Assembly (NCBI GenBank): GCA_019802505.1
Contig: JAFMOC010000070.1
Coordinates: 850,001-914,000 of the forward strand
DNA length: 64,000 nt
From: Corydoras sp. C115
Lineage: Eukaryota; Chordata; Actinopteri; Siluriformes; Callichthyidae
Direction: 5' to 3'
The translations under genes were made by a program, and so were the position numbers. This document shows, piece by piece, positions 48,337-59,384 of the stretch (positions within the stretch are counted from its first letter, which is position 1; the number at the start of each line of letters is the position of its first letter). The notes beneath the pieces were generated by a model, which worked only from the letters and a program-made list of their open reading frames with translations, was not told the origin of the DNA and did not search any database.

Positions 48337-49498
48337 ACCCCCCACCCCACCCATCCTTTTTTCTTCTTTTTCCTTCTTTTGGTCCACTTTGGTACCAAAT
48401 TCAGAGTCGATATGAACTTTGCTCGAGCTGTATAGAGTCTCAGTTTCCGATGAATTTTTCTCGAAATTTCAAAAAAAAAAAAAAAAAGGGGAAAAACTAA
48501 AATGAAATGAGTTTTTTTGGGGGGATGAGGGAGGATTGATGAGGGAGGCTGGAGTTTTATGCTTTGTACAGTAAATTCCTATCCATTCTGTATGTCTTAT
48601 TAATTTTCGATGCTTAGTGTCCTTCATTGGATTGTTTGCTATGTTTATAGTGTATACAAGTCACTTTCGCTGGGCTTATGGCTTTGGGCTTGAGTTTATT
48701 TCATTGTGGTTAAAGCGGTGGCATGTCAACCACTGTAGAATATCACTTTCAAAACGGTACTAAAAATAGGATGTACGGCATTTCATCAACTATCAACAAC
48801 TAACTGATCACACAGTAGAGGAGGAGATGCTTAAAGTACCACTTATTTATGTTTGTCAGTTTACTTTACTTCTTTATCAGGTTACATCACTTCATTCAGC
48901 ACTGTCTAAGAGAAAACTACGGTCTTGTATTATGTGTAAAACTAAATAATAACTGCATGATGCATAAATCATATTAGAATTTATAAGCATTTATCTCCCT
49001 ATACATTAAAAAACATGTTGATCATTTAGAATTGGTTTCGCTTACATTTCCAAAAAATTAATCCACTATACAAAAGTTGTGAAGTTTGTCCACTTGACGG
49101 AGGAGCTAAATAAATTTTAACTTTCAAAAGGATAATAATTTTATATAGCTCTAACTTTTGGTAGTAAACTTGTGAGAGGTGCTTCTGCCTGCAGCTTGAA
49201 ATTAGTTTTTTTACTATCAGGTTTCTCTCTTTTTTTTTATTTTATTAAAATGCAGTAATTCAGCTTTTCCTTTATTATTCACTTCCACTGTCTTGGACAA
49301 AAACATTATTTTGAAAGCACTCAATATTACAGTATTTATTGAGTTTTTTTATATTTATTTATTTTTTTATTTCCAGTGCTTTGTGCACAATATAAAAAAA
49401 AATGATTAAAAGCCCTATCCACATGGGATTAGTTTCTCAGGGTGACTTGTGCAATAACTTTTAATGTCCCCTGTGATAAAAATGTGCATTTAGGTGGC

Positions 49499-49504
49499 AA
49501 TAAA
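49499..49504 (+). promoter_or_regulatory. edil3: Candidate proximal poly(A) signal AATAAA
   Basis: A canonical hexamer 1.16 kb after the stop, followed by an ATT microsatellite and moderately GT-rich sequence within 80 bases. Confidence 0.45.
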
Positions 49505-49509
49505 GCCAG

Positions 49510-49511
<2 letters not shown>

Positions 49512-49540
<29 letters not shown>
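49512..49540. repeat. (ATT)n microsatellite
   Basis: About ten TTA/ATT units directly after the proximal poly(A) hexamer. Confidence 0.95.
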
Positions 49541-49545
<5 letters not shown>

Positions 49546-50289
49546 TATTGCACTGTTTAAAGGACTGGTATTGTAAATATGCAAGTCTTACATAAGGCTT
49601 TAATTGCTTTTTGTTTATTTCTGCGATCAAAGGACACCAGATTAGAGATTTAGGAACCAAACCACGTCAACATTTAGACAAAACATTTTCACTGATGGTC
49701 TACACATTTACAGTGCATTTACTTTGCAGGCATAATTGATGGTACTAGCATTAAGTCCATTGAAAATCACAGTAACAGTAGAAAAAAAGGACCAAATCTG
49801 GAGTCTGAATCTGAACATGAAACCTGTCAAAAAATCCATTTCTGCAGAGTTGAATGTAAAACTAATCCCTTCTGAATAGGGCTCAGTGTGGCATTTGATG
49901 TCAGACATTAAGATATTCAAACAGTTATGTCCTTGGGTTGTACCTTCATATCCAACCGGAAGGTGCACTTTAGAGATCTGACTACACCTTTAGATTTAGG
50001 AGAAAGAGTGAATATGAGTGAATGAGTGTGTGAGAGAGAGAGACAGGACAGGAAGAGGGATGGGGGACAAGAGAAGGGGAACGATGGCGGGCAAGAGGAA
50101 AGAAAGCAGGGAGAGTGACGAGGGAGGGAGGGACACAGAGCAAAATAGATTTCTTTTTAATAAAATGTGATATAGAGGTTTTAAAAATTCTGTCGTCTAA
50201 AATAACACAAGCTATATTGTGTTTTAATTTGGGTGCATTGCCATGGGAGACTTAATATCTCTTATCAACAGTGTTGTGAAAAAGCAACT

Positions 50290-50395
50290 AAAACTTCTTC
50301 TGAGCACTTTATTAAGCACACTATAAAATACTGGCTAGTTCCTTTTGCTCTCACAATAGCCTTGCGGTATGACATAGGCATTCTGATATGATCAG
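50290..50395. mobile_element. Possible DNA-transposon terminal fragment
   Basis: 'gagcactttattaagcacac' followed by 'ttttgctctcacaatagcct' and 'ggcattctg' resembles the end of fish elements with a 'ggccactttattaggnaca' terminus. Degraded. Confidence 0.4.
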
Positions 50396-50786
50396 CTCAG
50401 TGGTTATATCAGTTACTGTCAACCAAGAAAGAAAACTATAACAGAAGTCAACTTCTGTCCACCAAGATGCAATCTACACTAATTTCCCCCAGAGTTTATT
50501 TATATTTATTGAACCTCAACATAACCGTATATACTTTTGACGACCAAAAAGGGGCACCTTTGCTACTAAATTTATAAAATTATTTCACCTGGCATCACCC
50601 CAGTGACAATCTCTGTATCTCTAGAGAATAAGAATGTACTTTCTTACTATATGGTGGCAACCATTGAGACTGTTGTGCATGATAATTCCAGCGGTTATAT
50701 ATAAAAGCTATATAATTAACTCAAATCAACCACCTTGTGACATCAGTAATCACGGAAAATCACTGCGATGACATTTATCACCTATC

Positions 50787-50945
50787 ATTAGGTCATTTAC
50801 CAGACGCTTTTGTCCAAAGCGACTTACAATTATCCCGACGTGATGGTGAGAACACAGGGTCAGCCGTGATACAACCCCCGGAATAATGACAGTTAAGGTC
50901 TAGGATCTGGGATGTTATTGACTTCATACCACTGTCACACAATCA
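50787..50945 (-). mobile_element. tRNA-derived SINE, second family, antisense, partial
   Basis: It contains the tail 'cagacgcttttgtccaaagc' with 'gacttacaatta', then 'gtgagaacacagggtcagcc'. The head is degraded. Confidence 0.8.
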
Positions 50946-51269
50946 GCTGATGAAGTACATGGAGTAAATGTACAGGTTTCAAAAACTGGGTTCTTTAAAA
51001 GTTCACTTTAGAGCTGATGTTGTAGGGGACAAGAACTTATGAGTAATTGCAAGATAGCAAGAGGAACTGAACTAGATTACATGTCTAATGACAGTTCTCA
51101 ATTGAAAAACATTTTGAGCTCCATCGACATCAAATCTGAACAGCATGATAAAGTACTTTAAACCCAAATAAATACTCTCTTAAAATCCATTTTATTTATT
51201 TGATATATATTTATTGATTTCACAACTGCCAGAACTATTATATCCTGCTATATAAGAATCCATGCTATT

Positions 51270-51770
51270 GTTAGAGTTTTGGTCTTTTATATATATATTG
51301 TTGAAAATGTAATGCCTGACTTTTTTTTCTCAGCCATAAAAAAAGCAGTGTGCACCCAAATGATGGAAAATCAGATGTTTGCTCATGTATATAATCTAAC
51401 TATTGCAATGGTTGCCAAAGCTGTAGTTAATAGTCAAAATGGACAACTCACACTAGGTTGGATTAGGTTGCCTCCACCATACAGCCCAGATCTGACCCTT
51501 CGGACTTTCATCTCTTTTGGCCCCTTAAAGATGCTGTTAAGGGGTGGACTCTGAAGATGGTGAGAGTGTAATTCATGCAGTGAAAACATGGTGAGGTGGC
51601 GAAGAGCTGATACCAGCAGAGAACACATGCACTTATTTCTTGTTGGTGTGAGACTCTACAGTTAAATGTGAAAATGTTGTGTGGTAAAAACGTTCATTAA
51701 TATTGTCATCAGATTGCAACCATGTTGAATGAAAATATTCAGAGATAAAAATGTGGGACATTACATTTTA
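51270..51770 (+). pseudogene. Mariner-family transposase fossil (C-terminal part)
   Basis: The frame around 51460-51550 reads LPPPYSPDLTLRTFISFGPL, matching the mariner transposase block that ends the DDD catalytic core (family pattern PPYSPDLAPxDFHLFGPLK). A further block in another frame, GVDSEDGE then VIHAVKTW (about 51544-51593), fits the next mariner segment, so there is at least one frameshift. The third catalytic Asp region is altered (LR in place of a SD-type pair). I see no intact N-terminal half or clear terminal repeats. It is a dead copy. Confidence 0.75.
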
Positions 51771-52519
51771 AACAATGCTCATATATACATATACACCTTG
51801 TTTGTTGCTCTGTGAGACTAATCTGTTCCATGAATGTAGAATCCTCAGGTTTCAGGTAATGAATCACTTCAAAAACAAATCCAACTCATTCTAATGAATT
51901 ACTTTGTGTTTCAGTATAAGCCTTTGTTTTTAACCTCTCATCTTTTTCCCCCATTGAAACAAAGTAAATGTAAATTATTGACTTACAGGTTATATCAAAA
52001 GGCAAACAGATTAATCCAGGATTTACATTGGATTAGACTTTTTGTTTGTCTATTTGCCATAAATCTGAATCTAATCTATTAAATCAAATCTTATATTGTC
52101 CATGTACGCTTAAGGAGGAGTAACAACCCTTTACAGAAAAGGGAAAGTGCCAGTGAACAGTGTAAAATAGTAAAAGGAATTAGGGAATTAGGGACTCATC
52201 AGATGTTGATCATGAAAATGTGAAACGGTGTAAAATAAATATATATATAAAAAAAATAAATCTACATAAAGAATGTGTATTCATGATACAACGACACTAA
52301 ACATATCTATCATGTACAGTAAACATACCTTTTCTAACAGATGAATGTTGTTAGGCATCATATCTTTTTTTTATTCTCATGTATTAACATCTATATGGAG
52401 GTGATCTGGTGATCCTTGTCTCATGTTGTCTGTACGGTTCTCTCTTAACAGGTCTCCTGTTAAAATGACATGTCTATATTGTAACAGTTTTGTACAGACC
52501 TATCGGGGGCAAACAATCT

Positions 52520-52525
52520 AATAAA
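52520..52525 (+). promoter_or_regulatory. edil3: Candidate poly(A) signal AATAAA
   Basis: The hexamer in 'caatctaataaaaacgac' is followed within 15 bases by 'atggtggtgctcg', a reasonable GT-rich downstream element. Confidence 0.4.
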
Positions 52526-52884
52526 AACGACATGGTGGTGCTCGACACGACAGGCACCTTTTAAAAGAGCAGAAACATTGGTGAGACCACAGTTTCTTCT
52601 TAATTTATTTTTCCTTTCTTTATTTTATAATATTCATGGAGAGTGCAGTTGTATGGGACACAACAACAACAACAAAAAAAACACATATTTGTGAATCGCA
52701 AAAGGACTTAATTTTTTTTCCTCAATCTGATGGTTTGCAAAAACTAGTAGTGCCCCTTTAATTATGGTTTGGTTAAACTTTAAGTGCAATCTGCAAAATA
52801 TACAAATAACATGCTGATTAGTTGAATCTGAGTGTATTAAAAGAAAAGCCATTGCCACCAGTGGAGCTGCTCTTTGGTTTGACA

Positions 52885-52890
52885 AATAAA
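52885..52890 (+). promoter_or_regulatory. edil3: Candidate distal poly(A) signal AATAAA
   Basis: The hexamer in 'gacaaataaaattaaatc' is followed about 22 bases later by 'ccttggtggtgtttttct', a strong GT/T-rich element. By sequence this is the best cleavage site in the region, predicting an end near 52,905-52,912. Confidence 0.5.
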
Positions 52891-52935
52891 ATTAAATCTG
52901 TGAAATACAATGCCTTGGTGGTGTTTTTCTTAAAC

Positions 52936-53929
52936 CAGTGATTCTCAATTATTTTCTGTTAAGCCCCCCCTAGGAAGAAGTAAACTTTTTGCGCCCCCCC
53001 CCCCCCACATGACAAAATGGGATGAAAAAGTATTTTACACGCCCACTTTAGTATCATTTGTCTATAAATTTGTTCTAAGTACAACTCTTTTATAACAATG
53101 TCTCCTTATTAACAATAAAGAAAATAAAAAAGAAAGAAATATAGATCAACTTAGAACAAAGAAACATTTTATTAACTTTGTTTTTTAGTTTGTAACAGAA
53201 ACGAATGAATCCTTATTTAAAACTAGACATATTTTTGAACTGACTGGCATTGATACTGAAAAATGAAATAAATAAAATTATTAAATAATAATAAATTCAA
53301 ATTCATCAGCAATATTAATTCAGGAGCACAATTTATTATTAACACTTTAACCTACAAAACTAAAATGAATACAACAATTCGTGCTGTTTTTTTTTTTTTA
53401 TCAAAATAAGGAAATCAGAACTAATGTCTCTAACGCGTCCGTTTTACAGCACAGCTTTTCTGAAGCAGCTTTCTTAAAGCATTAATATTTGCTGGCTCTA
53501 CGCGTCACGTTTTCGATTAAAAAAACTCAAGCGGTTATCAGCGTGATCGGGGTGTAATGTCTTTAATTGATCGGGGTGTATTGTCTTTAAGTGACGCATT
53601 CATTTATTTGGCTTCACGCTGTCCGCTGCCAACATTTTAAGACACAGAAGACACGTCGGTCTTTCTTCGTCTCCACCTCAGTTAGCGTGAAGCCAAGCGC
53701 TACATTAACTTCGACAAATTTCCTCGTTTTAACTTTCGGTTGACTTTTGTTGCTCTCATTATCTCCGCTTTTCTCTCCTCATCTCTGTTAAATATTTCTC
53801 CATGTTGTCTGTTGAGGGTTTGTTCATTACACTTAATATCACTTGCTCTGTGATTTCTTGTTATGCGCCCCCCCAGGCACCGCACTGCGCCCCCCCAGGG
53901 GGGCGCGCCCCACTATTTGAGAAACACTG
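52936..53929 (-). mobile_element. Complete non-autonomous hAT transposon with BED-finger relic
   Basis: The ends are CAGTGATTCTCAA (52936) and TTGAGAAACACTG (ending 53929), hAT-type terminal inverted repeats. The perfect 8-bp duplication tcttaaac lies at 52928-52935 and 53930-53937, the size hAT elements make. The sub-terminal sequence is C-rich on the + strand at both ends (near 52964-53006 and 53866-53910). On the - strand near 53560-53740, broken frames read KRGNLSKLM, LGFTLTEVE, then MLAADSVKPNK-stop-MRHLKT, matching the BED zinc finger at the start of ZBED5/SCAND3-like hAT transposases (pattern ..AADSMKPNKLxRHLxT). The catalytic region is absent. It lies just past the best poly(A) site. 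Confidence 0.93.
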
Positions 53930-54112
53930 TCTTAAACCCATGGTGACAGGTGGAGGATTTCCACTAATGAGTTGATGATTACATGAAAATAGGTACAAAC
54001 TATAGAAAGTGGATGTAGAATTATCTTCTTAATAAAGAGGCCTTAATTAAATGTAGTGAAAAAAAAATCTTCGGTGACTTTGCTATTGTTAACAAATTGT
54101 TAATATTTATCC

Positions 54113-54340
54113 ATTCATCAATCATCTTCCACTTAATCCTATAGTAGGGTTATGCTCTTCCAGGGAAGAACGTGTCAGACACTGGGCAGATTTACCCAGG
54201 ACACACACAATATAGGGGCAATTTAGAGCAGGCAATTTACCTTGAATTTACCTGGGAAAACCCAGTGGAAACCCACACAGACACAGAGAGAACTCCTCGG
54301 TGCTAAGAGGTAAACATGCTAACCACTACTACATTTGCAT
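54113..54340 (-). mobile_element. tRNA-derived SINE, antisense, diverged
   Basis: It starts 'atcatcttccacttaatcct' with 'atagtagggtta', contains 'gggcagatttacccaggac' and 'aacccacacagacacagag', and ends 'catgctaaccactact'. Its head end is immediately followed by a second-family SINE. Confidence 0.85.
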
Positions 54341-54341
54341 T

Positions 54342-54540
54342 TACATTTGGTTATTTAGCAGACGCTTTTATCCAAAGCGACTTACAAGGTGAGCACAGGG
54401 TTACAATCACAACATCCCTGGAGCAATGAGGGTTAAGGGTCGTGCTCAAGGACCCACACTGGTAACTTCAGTGGACCTGGGATTTGAACCCCCAACCTTC
54501 AGATTGATAACCCAACGCCCTGACCACTGAGCTACCGCTC
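54342..54540 (-). mobile_element. tRNA-derived SINE, second family, antisense, near full length
   Basis: It holds 'atttagcagacgcttttatc', 'caaagcgacttacaaggtga', 'cctggagcaatgagggttaa' and the reversed head 'ccctgaccactgagctacc'. The flanks share a short 'actact' repeat, consistent with insertion at the end of the neighbouring SINE. It is very close to the nested copy at 29737-29930. Confidence 0.92.
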
Positions 54541-54659
54541 CACTACTACTAGGATGAAAGAAACATTATTACACAAAGAAATTCATGTTGCTATGACACT
54601 CGGTATGTAATGAATATAAACAAAATAGCAATCCATTCTAACAGCCCGAATTTAATTTA

Positions 54660-54890
54660 TTCATTATTTATTTCAGCTCCTCCTGTCTGGCAGGCGATAC
54701 AGATGACTGTACACTAAAACAACCAGACACTCCAACAGTTTCTTTCCTCACGCCATCACACTTATAAACAGCTTATAATCTTCACAACATAAATGCACCT
54801 TCCCATATATATTTTATATTTTATACATATGTATCATATTGTACAGCAAATTTGTTATTTGTTAATATAACTGTATATTGTAAATACATT
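54660..54890 (+). mobile_element. LINE 3'-end fragment (L2/Rex-like reverse transcriptase tail)
   Basis: A frame from about 54688 reads SGRRYR-stop, then TRHSNSFFPHAITLINS, which fits the C-terminal motif of fish non-LTR elements (SGRRYRxL..RxxRxxNSFFPxAIxLLNS). Next comes an AT-rich 3' UTR-like stretch with 'ttgttatttgttaatataac'. It is 5'-truncated and has a stop in the motif. Confidence 0.7.
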
Positions 54891-54898
54891 CATTCAGT

Positions 54899-55239
54899 CA
54901 TTCATTATCTCACGCTTTATCCTCTATTAGGGTCGCGGTGGGGTTCCCCATGCCCATCCAGGGGAGAACGTCTCGGGCGCTGGGCAGATAGACCCAGGAC
55001 AGGGCGCCAATCCATCGCTGGGCACACACTCACTCACACAGACTCACTCTATATGGGGCAATTTTGAGAATTCAATTGACTTGATCCATGTTTTTGGACT
55101 GTGGGAGGAAACCGGAGAACCCGGAGGAAACCCACGCAGACACGGGGAGAACATGGAAAAATCCCCAGATGGGGATTCGAACCGGGAATCCCTAGCGCTG
55201 AGAGGCGAACGTGTTGACCACTAAGCCACCGTGCCGCAT
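54899..55239 (-). mobile_element. Young full-length SINE, antisense, 11-bp target duplication
   Basis: The direct repeat ttgtaaataca lies at 54888-54898 and 55240-55250. Very close to consensus with only small indels ('ggaaaaatccccagat'). A and B boxes are recognisable. Confidence 0.95.
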
Positions 55240-56189
55240 TTGTAAATACAGTAAATTGCAATTTACAAGAGAGACACCATCATGTCGGAACAAAATTCCT
55301 TACATACTTGGCAAATAAAACAGCTTCCCTAATATCATTAATTCGTCATTAAATGAACACTGCTTCTCGTTATCTACAGTGTATATGATTCTTTAAAAAA
55401 CCACCAGTACTGTAGCGTTTATTTCTACCGAGAGCCATTTTTCAGTCTCATTCATCTAACTTCTGGATTTCACAACAATGCACGACATAAAATAGACGAA
55501 ATACCAGTGTCTAAAACGAGGCCTGTCATAAAGGGGACAGTTAGTGTCAACCAGGCATTGTGTGATATTATGGTCTGTGTGCTTATCAAATGCCACTCCA
55601 TGAAACCAGCCTCAATCTCAGAGCAGCATTTTACACCTGCACTCTCTGGCCTTTCCCACCATTATTTTATAGCCCTGACTGGTATAAAGGACTCCCGTAT
55701 GTGACAGCAGTAGGACGGAGTGTGTTGACTTAATGGCAGCGCTGTGCTTAGACAGTAATGTGCCCTGACAGGACTGATTCCTTGCCTGACTTTAAAAAAA
55801 AAAAATGCAAGTCTTAAACAACTTTTAAACTGGTTTAGATTCTGAAAATGGAACCTATAGAGCAGTTACCAGAAGTTAGGTTATTACACAGCTCTTGGAT
55901 TTTAGGACGGATCTCAGAGTGGGAGACCTGCAGTGGGATCTCAGACAGAATTTAATATGTTGGTGATCTGCATATAAAGTAACAGTTTTACACTGAATTT
56001 ATCAGATTAGGAGGCCAGATGCAAGCAAGACCTAATCTGGAACAAGAACTGTATTTGTAACAGACGCTGTGGAACATGTGTGGCATGCATACCACTTCTA
56101 CTGTATTACAGTTGTTTCTCTTGAGTTAAAGAGAAATTGAGACAAAGTGCTATTTATCAGCTTTACCTGGTGTGGTATAGATTTTGTAT

Positions 56190-56574
56190 GCAGTCCATCT
56201 GTTTCTCTAAATTAATTTGTTAGTCCATCTTAGAATGTTCTCTGATTCTCAGGACCCTAACAGAGGGGGTACTGGGTGATGGATGATTCTTAGTACTGCA
56301 GGACACTGACATGCCGGTGGTGTTAGTGTGTGTTGCGGTGGCATGAGTGGATCAGACACAGCAGTGCTGCTGGACAGAGAACAGTACACCAATCAGAACA
56401 TACAGGAGTCTGATCCACTCATACCATCATCCACCACCCTAATAATACCTGCTCTGTCCATGGTCCTGATCATCAGAGAACAGCGTAAAGGGGCCTAACA
56501 AAGTATGTAGAGAAACAGATGGACTACAGAATGGAATTGTAGAACTACAAAGTCCATCTATACGATAAGTGGGG
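56190..56574 (+). mobile_element. Otophysan-type non-autonomous DNA transposon, variant
   Basis: Internal blocks 'gtgagtgtgttagtgtgtg'-like, 'gagtggatcagacacagcag', 'tgctgctgga', 'ctgatccactcataccatca' and 'gaactacaaagtccatctat' identify a related but distinct subtype. 'gtggatcagac' (56348) and 'gtctgatccac' (56409) form a short inverted repeat. Confidence 0.7.
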
Positions 56575-57171
56575 AAACAATGAGTTGTACCCGATAACCT
56601 GGTCAGTGAGGATATTTATATACACTCTATATATTGCTTCATAGGTAGTTTTCTTTCCTGAATAATAGCTACAATAACTACTGGAGGGCCCAGTTCCAAG
56701 AATTCAGTCTCTGCACACCTCTCCTGTTGATCTGAATGCAATTTGTTCTGCCAATTGCACAAAAAAGCTCTCTCTCAACTCTTATAGCAGGTTTTGTAGA
56801 AGCAACCCACAGGCAAACCGCATCAGCTGCACGAAACAGAATTCCATTATTCTACTGGCAACACACAGGGAAATGTGTCCTGATTCTGTTCCGGTATCAT
56901 TGGACACATTTCTTAGGCAAACAGCCCAGGTTCTAATTAGGGAGGTTTTTTATTTTACAAGTTTCATAAAATCACTTGCTTTCAAAAGCTAATTAAACAT
57001 CAATAGAGCTGAGTGATGCACTCCCCAGGATTACGACAAATTACTGTTAAAAAGTATTTCAAATGCTTGTTAGCTGCTTAGATATTACCTTATTACCTCC
57101 AACACTGACATAGAGAAAGTCATTTTTAAAAACACTCATCTTTTGTCACAGCGTGATTGTGGTATTCTCGA

Positions 57172-57556
57172 CTAGGGCTGCTGGGGGGGGGTGGTCTTTT
57201 CTAGCGCTAAGCAGATACACCCAGAACAGGGCGCCATTTCATTAATGGACACTGACGTACACACTGAGTGCACGTGCTAAACATCTAACAAAGATAACAA
57301 AGATAATGGGGGCGGGGGTCCAAAGGAGAACATTTAGGATGCCAATCTATAATCTATTGCTGGGCACACATTTAATCAAACACATATTATAGGGGCAATT
57401 TAGATAGGGCCAATTTAGAGCAGCCAATCACCTTGAATCCAAGTTATTAGACTGTGGGACGAAACCAGAGACCTGAAGTGCATCCATATGGACACTGGGA
57501 GAACATGGAAACACCGAGATTGAGATTCAAACCTGGATCCTGGTGCCGCCCCAATC
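57172..57556 (-). mobile_element. Diverged SINE, antisense, possibly two pieces
   Basis: It contains 'agatacacccagaacagggc', then a second 3' segment ('ggggcgggggtccaaaggag', 'aggatgccaatctataatct') and the reversed head 'acctggatcctggtgccgcc'. The repeated 3' block suggests two overlapping insertions. Confidence 0.75.
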
Positions 57557-59384
57557 ATAAATATTATATAAACAAATGAAATACTGAATAATCTTTTTTT
57601 TTTTTTGATGGACTGAAAAACCTTGAGTGAACTCACGGTATGGACTGGACAGGTTAAAGGTCATATTTCTGCTTCGTTAATTTAGAATTGTATCATTTGT
57701 TTATTAGTTTGTTAAAACTGTAACTAACATTTTAGACAACTGCAGAACACCGACTGTATTTTCTGTTCATGACTCTTGTAGTTATTACAGGTCTTATGTG
57801 GAAAAAATCCTTAGTATAAACAATCGTATAATGATCAAGTCTTGCAACCCTAAAAGTTCTTTTATTTTCTCAGGCACAGCTGACTCAATCCAATGCAATA
57901 AATGCACTGAACATCACAGCTGACTCTGCCCTTAAACTAAATCTATTGTCCTATTGTACTTACACAAGATTACTCAGTCCATGAATTATAAGAAATACCA
58001 AGAACAATCTGCTTCATAAAAACAATGAACATTATGCACTGATGAAGTTCTATTTCATTCTGTACAATTTACAAATATATATATAATAATTCCACACCAT
58101 TGATTCGATTACCACACATTTACCGTACTTACTATTTAGGATTCTGTGGATGTTTATATAATCCCAAGAGCATATACAATCAAGAAGCAGCATTTTTTTT
58201 TTTTTTTTTGTGATCGAGTCGTCAACTGTGCATATTGCAGTATGATGGTTAGTGTGTATCGCAACGACGCAATTCATGCAATAACCGAATCATTTTTGCC
58301 TCCAAGTTGTTAAAGAAATACCATCAGTCTTATTATCTGGCTTGACAGAATCGGGCCTGGTGGGTATACGAACCAATCCTCTCCTCAAGACATTATATAC
58401 ATCATCTACAACATGAAATTATTATAGATGAAGTGATCTGTATTGTGCTAAAACAGGTCAGGCATTCATTTAGAAAAGAAAGGGATTGTGCCTGATTATA
58501 GATTCAGTGTGTGAATCATTTGAGTTTATTTCGTCTTCAGGTGTTCATTCAGACAAATGGACGGTCAGTCTGAAGGTTGTGTGAGTTCTTGACCCTGGCC
58601 CTTAACCACTACTGCTTCAGAGATGCTGTATTATGTATACTATGGATGAACATGTCTACTAATCATAAGAAAGTTGGGATTATGTAGTAATTGAATGTGT
58701 GAAATAAATACCAATGCACGAGAATACAAATGTCAAACTCCCCGAATCAGGTGGGGAGGGGGTGAAGTGTATGGCAACACAATTAAATCCCAAACACTGA
58801 GCACCTATATTAGCTATGCAACAAAATAAAAGAAACATTTCCTGGACTTGACCCAAAATTAAAAGCACAATGCTAACTAGTCAACAGAAAGTCAATGTTT
58901 TGCATAATTACCTTGTTTTGTATCACTGCATACACAGTGCTAATTTATCATGCTTTGTTTTTATTCTTTAGAATGAAAACCATTTGAAAAACGATCAACA
59001 ATACGATGCGTCTAACAAAAACCATTTAGTTAAATGAATGTTCTCATCAAAACTGGTGCAATTAATTTCAAAGGAAAGCAGGCAAATAAAGCTTCTTTTG
59101 TGTGCCGTCAAAGCTGCTGCAGCAGGTGAGAGAAAGAAAGAACACGGAACCTAAAAAAAAATAAAAACGTTAAACCATAAAGAAAAGAGAAAAGTAGTTA
59201 AAAGTTTTGCGGTGAAATAATAACATCACTTCACTTTCTTATGCAAACATTGAGTTTGCAAATCTATTGCAAAGACACTTCATTTTGTTTGTTTTTTCCA
59301 TTGAACCTTCTCTTTAAAAAAAAAAAAAAAAAAAAAAGTCAGTACTGGATCTGAACTGTGTGGGCAGAAGTCTGACTATTGCTG

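Larger units (their letters stand above)
48337..52912 (+). other. edil3: edil3 3' UTR (proposed maximal extent)
   Basis: AT-rich non-coding sequence follows the stop. It has an A homopolymer near 48470-48487, an AU-rich stretch with overlapping ATTTA words near 49350-49372 and an ATT microsatellite at 49512-49540. Canonical AATAAA signals occur at 49109, 49499, 52520 and 52885. The last two are followed by GT-rich sequence. A SINE (50787-50945) and a mariner fossil (about 51270-51770) sit in the distal half. If the transcript ends near 49.5 kb, these lie outside the gene. No reading frame here is credible as a protein. Confidence 0.55.

Noticed and set aside
53866..53912. CpG-island-like GC-rich patch
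   Set aside because: It is the C/G-rich sub-terminal region of the hAT element, not a promoter.
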